From Patescibacteria group bacterium (GTDB lineage Bacteria; Patescibacteriota; Minisyncoccia; JAHIHE01), in assembly GCA_018896765.1 (NCBI GenBank), contig JAHILZ010000091.1:1-24837 (forward strand): a stretch of DNA of 24,837 nucleotides, in the 5' to 3' direction. The translations under genes were made by a program, and so were the position numbers. Below are positions 19,712 to 24,837 of the stretch, piece by piece. How positions within the stretch are numbered: position 1 is the first letter of the stretch; the number at the start of each line of letters is the position of its first letter. The notes below the pieces were generated by a model, which was not told the DNA's origin, did no database searches, and saw only the letters and a list, made by a program, of their open reading frames with translations.

Positions 19712-19996
19712 ATGGAAAAAAAAGTCAATAAAACGATTCCTCAAGGGGAAGATATAAAAAAGAAAAGCATCCGCCAGCTGGTCGGAACGGTGGCAAGCGC
19801 AAAAATGCAGAAAACGGTAGTTGTGGCAGTTGATAAACTGAAATTGAATAAAAAGTATCGAAAACAATATAAAGTAACCAAGAAATATAAGGCGCATGAT
19901 GAGAAAGGCGAATATAAAGCCGGAGACAAAGTAATTATTCAGGAAACACATCCGATGAGCAAGGGAAAGCGCTGGACGGTGGTAAAGAAAATTTAA
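19712..19996 (+). CDS. rpsQ: Ribosomal protein S17 (uS17)
   Basis: A 94-residue S17, an OB-fold 16S-binding protein. The fold starts at RQLVGTVASAKMQKTVVVAV (about 21-40); YKVTKKYKAHDEKGEYKAGD and SKGKRWTVVKKI are conserved. An N-terminal extension of about 18 residues (KKVNKTIPQGEDIKKKS) precedes the core. ATG 19712 is the first codon in frame. Confidence 0.94.
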   Translation: MEKKVNKTIPQGEDIKKKSIRQLVGTVASAKMQKTVVVAVDKLKLNKKYRKQYKVTKKYKAHDEKGEYKAGDKVIIQETHPMSKGKRWTVVKKI

Positions 19997-20095
19997 AGTT
20001 AAAAGTGAAAAGTTAAAAGTGAATGAGTTTTAAAATTTTCTTGGAAAATTTTAAAACACCTAAACTTTTAATTTTGAACTTTGAATTTTTAACTT
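19996..20095 (+). repeat. B-type intercistronic inverted repeat, rpsQ-rplN
   Basis: AGTTAAAAGTGAAAAGTTAA words on the left, a perfect 14-bp hairpin GTTTTAAAATTTTC (20027-20040) / GAAAATTTTAAAAC (20044-20057) with a TTG loop, then right-arm words AAACTTTTAATTTTGAACTT. It ends about six bases before ATG 20101. Confidence 0.8.
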
Positions 20096-20100
20096 AAGAT

Positions 20101-20469
20101 ATGATTCAAGTATTGACCAATTTAAAAGTTGCGGATAACAGCGGCGCTAAGATAATCCGATGTTTTAGAATTTTAGGAGGAACAAGACATCGCTATGCTA
20201 AAATTGGCGATATTATTGTTGCGGCGGTGAGACAAGGGGATCCAAGAGGCGCGGTAAAAGAGCACGAAGTTGTGAAAGCGGTAATCGTACGGCAGAAAAA
20301 AGCATTGCGGCGGGAGGACGGCACTTATATAAGATTTGATGATAACGCGGCTGTAATTATCGATGAAAACAAAGAGCCCAAAGGGTCAAGAATTTTTGGT
20401 CCGGTTGGAAGAGAATTGAAAGAGAAAGGTTTTAATAAAATTATTTCTTTAGCTTCTGAAGTATTATAA
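20101..20469 (+). CDS. rplN: Ribosomal protein L14 (uL14)
   Basis: A 122-residue L14 on the 50S interface. MIQVLTNLKVADNSGAKIIR matches the family start, with GDIIVAAVRQGDPRGAVKEH and the end GFNKIISLASEVL. It has exactly the common bacterial length. Confidence 0.97.
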   Translation: MIQVLTNLKVADNSGAKIIRCFRILGGTRHRYAKIGDIIVAAVRQGDPRGAVKEHEVVKAVIVRQKKALRREDGTYIRFDDNAAVIIDENKEPKGSRIFGPVGRELKEKGFNKIISLASEVL

Positions 20470-20471
20470 TA

Positions 20472-20603
20472 GACAGTAGAGGGTAGTATTTAGACAGTAG
20501 AGAGTAGATAGTGGAGAGTGGAAATAATTTAAAGGAAACTTTAATTTACCACATTCTACTTTCTACCTTCTACTTTCCATTTAACCACTTTCCACTTTCC
20601 ACA
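20472..20603 (+). repeat. D-type inverted repeat with 120-base core, rplN-rplX
   Basis: The core 20476-20595 is identical to 23051-23170 and has two differences from 20936-21055. The apex TTAAAG-GAAA-CTTTAA has a GNRA tetraloop, and GTGG/CCAC flank it. The repeat reaches the ATG at 20605. Confidence 0.88.
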
Positions 20604-20604
20604 T

Positions 20605-20913
20605 ATGAAAATTAAAAAGAATGACAATATATTAGTGATAAAAGGAAAAGACAGGAATAAAACAGGAAAAGTTATTGGAATTTTGCCCGAAAAAGGAAAA
20701 GTTGTTGTTGGCGGGGTGAATATAATTAAGCGCCACCAACGGCCGAAAAAAAGCGGACAAAAAGGGCAAATTTTGAGCGTCGAAGCTCCTTTAAGAGTTG
20801 AAAATATTATGGTTATTTGTCCAAAATGCGGCGCGCCAGCCAGAGTAGGATATAAGAAGCTGGAAAATGGAGAAAAAGTCAGAATTTGCAAAAAATGCAA
20901 TCAAGAAATTTAA
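20605..20913 (+). CDS. rplX: Ribosomal protein L24 (uL24) with zinc ribbon
   Basis: A 102-residue L24, an assembly initiator protein. The KOW motif is NDNILVIKGKDRNKTGKVIG (about 6-25). GVNIIKRHQRP is conserved. The C-terminal half has CPKC (about 72-75) and CKKC (96-99), a four-cysteine zinc site found in many bacterial L24 proteins. Confidence 0.96.
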   Translation: MKIKKNDNILVIKGKDRNKTGKVIGILPEKGKVVVGGVNIIKRHQRPKKSGQKGQILSVEAPLRVENIMVICPKCGAPARVGYKKLENGEKVRICKKCNQEI

Positions 20914-20915
20914 AC

Positions 20916-21068
20916 TAGAAAGTAGAGGGTAGAAAGTAGAGGGTAGTATTTAGACAGTAGAGAGTAGATAGTGGAGAGTGGAAATAATTTAAAGGAAACT
21001 TTAATTTACCACATTCTACTTTCTACCTTCTACTTTCTAGTTAACCACTTTCCACTTTCCACATTCCA
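20916..21068 (+). repeat. D-type inverted repeat with 120-base core, rplX-rplE
   Basis: The core 20936-21055 is almost identical (118/120) to the copies before rplX and rplR. Extra GTAGAGGGTAGAAA units lie on the left and CCACTTTCCACATTCC on the right. It ends three bases before ATG 21072. Confidence 0.88.
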
Positions 21069-21071
21069 AAT

Positions 21072-21614
21072 ATGTCTAGATTAAAAGAAAAATTTTTAAA
21101 AGAAGTTATTCCTGCCATGAGGAAGGAATTTGGCTATAAAAATGATTTGGCCGCGCCGCATATTAAAAAAGTTGTTATTAATGCCGGAGTAGGCAAGTCT
21201 TTGGATAATAAAAAACTTTTAGATCAGATAGTGCAGGATATTGCCGCTATTGGCGGACAGAAGCCTGTTTTGAAGTTAGCCAAGAAATCAATCTCGAGTT
21301 TTAAAATCAGAGAAGGAATTCCTGTCGGCGTGGCAGTGACATTGCGAGGCGAAAAAATGTATGAATTTGTTGATAAGCTAATTAATATCGCTTTGCCCCG
21401 GGTCCGCGATTTTCGCGGGCTGCCAAGCAGTTCTTTTGACGGGCGAGGCAATTATTCCTTGGGAATTCGCGAGCATTACGTTTTTCCTGAAATTAACGCC
21501 GATGTGGCTAGCAGTATTTTTGGATTGGAAGTAACAATAGTGACTAATGCAAAAAGCGACAGCGAAGCAAAAAGTTTATTAATTCATCTGGGATTCCCCA
21601 TTAAAAAAGAATAA
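21072..21614 (+). CDS. rplE: Ribosomal protein L5 (uL5)
   Basis: A 180-residue L5, which binds 5S rRNA and contacts P-site tRNA. MSRLKEKFLKEVIPAMRKEF, KVVINAGVGKSLDNKKLL, GGQKPVLKLAKKSISSFKIR and RVRDFRGLPSSSFDGRGNYS are all conserved. It is full length. Confidence 0.97.
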   Translation: MSRLKEKFLKEVIPAMRKEFGYKNDLAAPHIKKVVINAGVGKSLDNKKLLDQIVQDIAAIGGQKPVLKLAKKSISSFKIREGIPVGVAVTLRGEKMYEFVDKLINIALPRVRDFRGLPSSSFDGRGNYSLGIREHYVFPEINADVASSIFGLEVTIVTNAKSDSEAKSLLIHLGFPIKKE

Positions 21615-21623
21615 ATAGATATT

Positions 21624-21725
21624 GGAAAGTAGAAAGTAGAAAGTAGTAATTTGGATAGCGGGGATTTGTTTTATGCCTTTTGCTCCCTATTTAACTACAT
21701 TCTACCTACCACCTTCCACATTCCA
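21624..21725 (+). repeat. D-type inverted repeat, rplE-rpsN
   Basis: GGAAAGTAGAAAGTAGAAAG on the left, CATTCTACCTACCACCTTCC on the right, around a longer, less paired centre (TTTGGATAGCGGGGATTTG). It ends three bases before ATG 21729. Confidence 0.75.
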
Positions 21726-21728
21726 ATT

Positions 21729-21914
21729 ATGCCAAGAAAAGCCTTAGTTGTAAAAGCATTAAAAAAACCTAAGTATATGACTCGCACGATCAGGCGCTGC
21801 TGGAAATGCGGCCGCAAGCGCGCTTTTATGCGAGATTTTGGACTTTGCAGGATTTGTTTCAGAGAAATGGCCTCGATCGGAGAGATACCCGGCGTAAAAA
21901 AATCTTCGTGGTAG
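21729..21914 (+). CDS. rpsN: Ribosomal protein S14 type Z (uS14)
   Basis: A 61-residue zinc-binding S14. ATG 21729 gives MPRKALVVKALKKPKYMTRT; upstream in-frame codons belong to the D repeat. CWKC (24-27) and CRIC (40-43) hold the zinc, and the end is IGEIPGVKKSSW. This is the short zinc form, not the 100-residue form. The stop TAG lies in a GGTAGAAA word of the following repeat family. Confidence 0.96.
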   Translation: MPRKALVVKALKKPKYMTRTIRRCWKCGRKRAFMRDFGLCRICFREMASIGEIPGVKKSSW

Positions 21915-21925
21915 AAATAATTAAA

Positions 21926-22008
21926 TAGAAAGTAGAGAGTAGAAAGTGGAAAGTAGTAAATTAATTCAAAAATTTAACTACATTCTACATTCCACTTTCC
22001 ACATTTCA
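21926..22008 (+). repeat. D-type inverted repeat, rpsN-rpsH
   Basis: TAGAAAGTAGAGAGTAGAAA on the left, CATTCTACATTCCACTTTCC on the right; apex GTAGTAAATT / AATTTAACTAC. It ends three bases before ATG 22012. Confidence 0.8.
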
Positions 22009-22011
22009 AAT

Positions 22012-22404
22012 ATGACTGATCCAATAGCTGATTTATTAACAAGAATACGAAACGCTCAACGCGCCGGCAAGGAAAAAACCGTAATTGAGCCCGCCTCCAA
22101 TATAAAAGTGGATATTTTAAAGATATTCAAAAAGGAAGGGTATTTGGAGAAAATCGGCGTAAAGAGCGTTGACAATAAGTCTTTTGTTGAGGTTGGCTTG
22201 AAATATGTAAACAATAAGCCCGCTTTTTCCGGCGTGGTGCGAGTGAGCCGGCCGGGACAGAGAGTCTATGTTAAAAAAGACAAGGTGCCGTATGTTTTGC
22301 AAGGATTTGGATTGGCTATTATTTCCACATCCAAAGGATTAATGACCGACAAAGACGCAAGGAAGCAAGGGTTGGGCGGAGAATTAATTTGTAAAATTTG
22401 GTAG
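22012..22404 (+). CDS. rpsH: Ribosomal protein S8 (uS8)
   Basis: A 130-residue S8, which binds 16S helix 21 and represses the spc operon in E. coli. ATG 22012 gives MTDPIADLLTRIRNAQRAGK; the upstream frame is repeat. The C-terminal RNA-binding part holds VSRPGQRVYVKKDKVPYV, GFGLAIISTSKGLMTDKDAR and GGELICKIW. The stop TAG lies in a GGTAGAAAAG word. Confidence 0.97.
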   Translation: MTDPIADLLTRIRNAQRAGKEKTVIEPASNIKVDILKIFKKEGYLEKIGVKSVDNKSFVEVGLKYVNNKPAFSGVVRVSRPGQRVYVKKDKVPYVLQGFGLAIISTSKGLMTDKDARKQGLGGELICKIW

Positions 22405-22413
22405 AAAAGTAAA

Positions 22414-22487
22414 TAGAAAGTAGAGGGTGGAAAGTAGAGGGTGGAAAATTAAATTTCCACTTTCCACATTCCACTTTCCACATTCCA
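22414..22487 (+). repeat. D-type inverted repeat, rpsH-rplF
   Basis: TAGAAAGTAGAGGGTGGAAA twice on the left, TTTCCACTTTCCACATTCCA twice on the right, with the centre AAATTAAATTT. It ends three bases before ATG 22491. Confidence 0.82.
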
Positions 22488-22490
22488 AAT

Positions 22491-23039
22491 ATGTCTAAAA
22501 TAGGCAAAAAACCAATTATTATTCCGGACGGAGTTACTGTCCAAGTAACCGGCAAGGAAGTTCATGTAAAAGGTTCAAAAGGCGAGCTGTCTTTGATCGT
22601 TGATACTGCTATTGGCATCGAAATGAAAGATAAGGAAATTAATCTTTCTATCGGAGAAAACACTAAAGAAAATAAATCAATTTGGGGAACTACCAGGATG
22701 CTGATTGATAATATGATAAAAGGCGTTACAGAGGGTTTTGAAAAGCGCCTTGAAATTCAAGGAATTGGCTTTAAAGCGGTTTTGCAAGGCAAGAATAAAA
22801 TAATACTAAGCGTCGGTTTTACGCATCCGGTAGAATTAATCGCTCCGGAAGGAGTGGAATTCAAGCTAGATAAAAATATTATTATAGTTTCCGGCATTGA
22901 TAAGCAAAAAGTTGGCCAGATCACGGCAGAAATAAGAGCCTCAAAGCCTCCTGAGCCATATTTGGGAAAAGGAATTCGATATGTCGGCGAGGTTGTGAAG
23001 AGAAAAGCGGGGAAGAAAGTCGTAGCGGCAGCAAAATAA
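22491..23039 (+). CDS. rplF: Ribosomal protein L6 (uL6)
   Basis: A 182-residue L6 near the factor-binding site. MSKIGKKPIIIPDGVTVQVT is the standard start. The two related halves meet near GFEKRLEIQGIGFKAVLQGK, and the end EPYLGKGIRYVGEVVKRKAG is conserved. It is full length. Confidence 0.97.
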   Translation: MSKIGKKPIIIPDGVTVQVTGKEVHVKGSKGELSLIVDTAIGIEMKDKEINLSIGENTKENKSIWGTTRMLIDNMIKGVTEGFEKRLEIQGIGFKAVLQGKNKIILSVGFTHPVELIAPEGVEFKLDKNIIIVSGIDKQKVGQITAEIRASKPPEPYLGKGIRYVGEVVKRKAGKKVVAAAK

Positions 23040-23044
23040 TTAAA

Positions 23045-23176
23045 TAGAAAGTAGAGGGTAGTATTTAGACAGTAGAGAGTAGATAGTGGAGAGTGGAAAT
23101 AATTTAAAGGAAACTTTAATTTACCACATTCTACTTTCTACCTTCTACTTTCCATTTAACCACTTTCCACATTCCA
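23045..23176 (+). repeat. D-type inverted repeat with 120-base core, rplF-rplR
   Basis: The core 23051-23170 is identical to 20476-20595, 2.6 kb away. It ends three bases before ATG 23180. Confidence 0.88.
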
Positions 23177-23179
23177 ATT

Positions 23180-23578
23180 ATGTCCAAAGAAAATGTAAGT
23201 TTTAAAAAACTGAAGAAAGATATTCGCCATTTAAAAATAAGGGCAAAAGTCAAAGGAACCGCGGAAGCTCCAAGGATGGCTGTATTTAGAAGCAATGCCC
23301 ATATTTATGTCCAATTAATTGATGACGAGAGCGGAAAGACATTATTGAGCGCTTCAGACAAGGAGATAAAAATAGTTCAAGCTAAGTCTTCGGATAAGGA
23401 TGGCAAGAATGAAAATGGCAGAAGAATCGCTGTTGCTAAAAAAGTGGGTCTTTTGGCCGCCGAGAAAGCCAAAAAAGCAAAAATCGAGAAAGTCGTTTTC
23501 GACAGGGGCGGATTTAAATATCACGGAAGAGTTAAGGCAATTGCCGAAGGCGCCAGAGAAGGCGGATTAAAATTTTAG
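23180..23578 (+). CDS. rplR: Ribosomal protein L18 (uL18)
   Basis: A 132-residue L18 that binds 5S rRNA. RAKVKGTAEAPRMAVFRSNA and HIYVQLIDDESGKTL are the core; the end VVFDRGGFKYHGRVKAIAEG and AREGGLKF is typical. A somewhat long loop with SSDKDGKNENGRR lies in the middle. The short gap to rpsE has no inverted repeat. Confidence 0.96.
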   Translation: MSKENVSFKKLKKDIRHLKIRAKVKGTAEAPRMAVFRSNAHIYVQLIDDESGKTLLSASDKEIKIVQAKSSDKDGKNENGRRIAVAKKVGLLAAEKAKKAKIEKVVFDRGGFKYHGRVKAIAEGAREGGLKF

Positions 23579-23588
23579 CCTGTATAAC

Positions 23589-23597
23589 TGATATAAT
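23589..23597 (+). promoter_or_regulatory. Possible internal promoter before rpsE
   Basis: TGATATAAT at 23589-23597, a perfect extended -10, 22 bases before ATG 23620. There is no clear -35. Confidence 0.35.
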
Positions 23598-23619
23598 AAT
23601 TATAAGGATTATAATAAAT

Positions 23620-24156
23620 ATGATGAGAAACAAAAGAGAAAAAAGCGAGTATGATCAAAAACTTCTGGAAGCTAGCCGCGTGGCTCGCGTGGTTAAAGGC
23701 GGAAAGCGCTTCAGTTTCAGAGCTTTGGTTGTTATTGGCAATAGAAAAGGAAAAGTTTCAGTCGGAGTTGATAAAGGAGCCGATCTTACCGATGCTACTC
23801 AGAAAGCCGTAACTAATGCCAAAAAAGCAATTATAACCGTGCCAATTATCAATGGCAGCATTCCTCATGAAGTTTATCAGAAATATGGAGCAAGCAAGGT
23901 TTTGTTAAAACCGGCTCCCAAAGGAAGCGGTATTATTGCCGGCGGGGCGGTTCGCGTGATTTTGGAATTAGCCGGAGTCGCGAATGCTTCCGGGAAAATA
24001 CTTGGCAGCGCCAACAAGCTTAATTGCGCGCGCGCGACAATAATGGCGTTGGGCAATTTCAAATCTAATGCTCGCCCTTTTAATCCTCAAGTTAAGAAAG
24101 ACGCGGGAGCAGCGGTAAAAGGCGCGACGGAAGAAAAAGTTAAGTCTAAAAAATAA
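23620..24156 (+). CDS. rpsE: Ribosomal protein S5 (uS5)
   Basis: A 178-residue S5 at the mRNA entry and decoding side. ARVVKGGKRFSFRALVVIGN is the dsRNA-binding-like motif, and KPAPKGSGIIAGGAVRVILE and GSANKLNCARATIMALGNFK are conserved. The start could be ATG 23620 or 23623; an AGGA 11 bases upstream is a weak ribosome site. The next gene is rplO, not rpmD. Confidence 0.97.
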   Translation: MMRNKREKSEYDQKLLEASRVARVVKGGKRFSFRALVVIGNRKGKVSVGVDKGADLTDATQKAVTNAKKAIITVPIINGSIPHEVYQKYGASKVLLKPAPKGSGIIAGGAVRVILELAGVANASGKILGSANKLNCARATIMALGNFKSNARPFNPQVKKDAGAAVKGATEEKVKSKK

Positions 24157-24198
24157 ACACATCGTATTTAAATATTGAGACAAGATAAGTTAAATTTT

Positions 24199-24645
24199 AT
24201 GCAAATTCACGAACTTACTTTAAGTAAAAAGAGAAAAAGAGGGCAAAGAGTCGGCCGAGGCGGCAAGCGCGGTATTTATTCAGGCCGCGGAAATAAAGGT
24301 CAAAAAGCCAGATCAAATCATAGATTGAAATTAAAAAGAATCGGTTCCGGTCTGGCGCGCCATGTGCCGAAATTAGGCGGGTTTACCAGCCTCAGACCCC
24401 GATCAACCGCGGTTGATATTAAAAGATTAGAGGAAAAATTTTCTAGTGGCGAGTTAGTTACTCCTGTTTCGTTAAAGAGCAAGGGAATTATTAAAACCAT
24501 TCAAAACCCGGTGAAAATTGTCGGAAATACCGATATTACCAAAAAGCTTACGGTTAAAAATTGCTTAACGACTGTTTCTTCTAAAAAAAGCATAGAAAAA
24601 GCCGGAGGAAAAATTATAGCGGTAATAGCGGCAGTTAAGAAATAA
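24199..24645 (+). CDS. rplO: Ribosomal protein L15 (uL15)
   Basis: A 148-residue L15. ATG 24199 gives MQIHELTLSKKRKRGQRVGR with the usual Gly/Arg-rich start; a TTG at 24175 would add eight residues not expected for L15. GQKARSNHRLKLKRIGSG and the C-terminal AGGKIIAVIAAVKK fit. rpmD (L30), normally between rpsE and rplO, is absent from the 42-base gap. Confidence 0.96.
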   Translation: MQIHELTLSKKRKRGQRVGRGGKRGIYSGRGNKGQKARSNHRLKLKRIGSGLARHVPKLGGFTSLRPRSTAVDIKRLEEKFSSGELVTPVSLKSKGIIKTIQNPVKIVGNTDITKKLTVKNCLTTVSSKKSIEKAGGKIIAVIAAVKK

Positions 24646-24740
24646 AATCATGTAAACATATTAGCATATTAACACTAACTCATTTTAACATTCTAACGGT
24701 TATTGGCAAAATGAATTTGAGCAGGCATAACTTGCTAAAA
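24646..24740 (+). repeat. F-type words after rplO
   Basis: CATATTAGCATATTAACACT and CATTTTAACATTCTAAC are pyrimidine-strand versions of the AAATG/TTAAAATG words seen before rplP. No gene is present. Confidence 0.4.
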
Positions 24741-24750
24741 TTCAATGAAA

Positions 24751-24783
24751 AAATTTGATAAAATTGTAAAATTTGATAAAATT
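24751..24783 (+). promoter_or_regulatory. Tandem 18-base repeat with promoter-like spacing
   Basis: AAATTTGATAAAATT occurs at 24751-24765 and 24769-24783. TTGATA (24755-24760) and TAAAAT (24777-24782) are 16 bases apart and could drive a gene beyond the window. The ATG at 24821 meets a stop after four codons. Confidence 0.35.
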
Positions 24784-24837
24784 AATAATAGTTGCATTCA
24801 TAACGATAACAAAACTTATTATGAAAAAAAATTAACC

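Noticed and set aside
21651..21728. N-terminal extension of S14
   Set aside because: These codons lie in the D-type repeat; S14 type Z starts at MPRKAL-like residues at 21729.
24821..24837. Start of the next gene (secY) at ATG 24821
   Set aside because: The frame stops at TAA after four codons.

Overview
The window looks like a chromosome segment of a low-GC bacterium, most likely of the Candidate Phyla Radiation / Patescibacteria (Parcubacteria-like). The reasons are a canonical bacterial str-S10-spc gene order; direct passage from rpsE to rplO with no rpmD (loss of uL30 is a known trait of the CPR); a cysteine-bearing insert in EF-Tu; an insert in S12; almost no Shine-Dalgarno sequences before genes; and TGA used as an ordinary stop (for example rplV), which argues against the recoded Gracilibacteria. 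The lineage call is inference from gene content; no database search was possible.

Layout. Positions 1-1283 hold the tail of an unknown gene, a small cupin and an M50 site-2-protease-like membrane peptidase. Positions 1298-4990 are the str operon: promoter, structured leader, rpsL, rpsG, fusA and a strong terminator. Positions 4990-12120 are an accessory island lying between fusA and tuf: a 47-residue zinc-ribbon protein, a secreted protein behind a promoter with a G9 tract, an IS5-type element with a nonsense-mutated transposase, two small membrane proteins, a winged-helix plus nuclease-like protein, an acidic unknown, an HD-domain protein, a decayed stretch with repeats and gene remnants, and a Fic-family protein. 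Positions 12104-24645 are tuf, rpsJ and then the S10/spc block rplC-D-W-B, rpsS, rplV, rpsC, rplP, rpmC, rpsQ, rplN-X-E, rpsN(Z), rpsH, rplF, rplR, rpsE, rplO. A putative terminator or attenuator separates rpsJ from rplC. The last about 190 bases are noncoding.

The most unusual property is the spacers between the ribosomal-protein genes. In most bacteria these genes are separated by a few bases. Here most are separated by 70-160 bases of inverted-repeat sequence that can fold from just after (or inside) the upstream stop codon to just before the downstream start codon. Most belong to one family (arms made of GTAGAAAGT/GTGGAAAGT words and their complement ending CATTCCAATATG-like). A second family (three copies) has a central perfect hairpin whose stem bases differ between copies yet stay paired. 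Other families occur upstream of rpsL, around fusA/rplC and between rpsC and rplP. Three spacers share a 120-base core, two copies identical and the third with two differences, so these elements have been copied or homogenised recently.

How it works together: the two outer blocks make ribosomal proteins and elongation factors G and Tu. The island is unrelated to translation and contains the kinds of genes (surface protein with a possibly phase-variable promoter, IS, nuclease-like protein, Fic, HD) often gained and lost.
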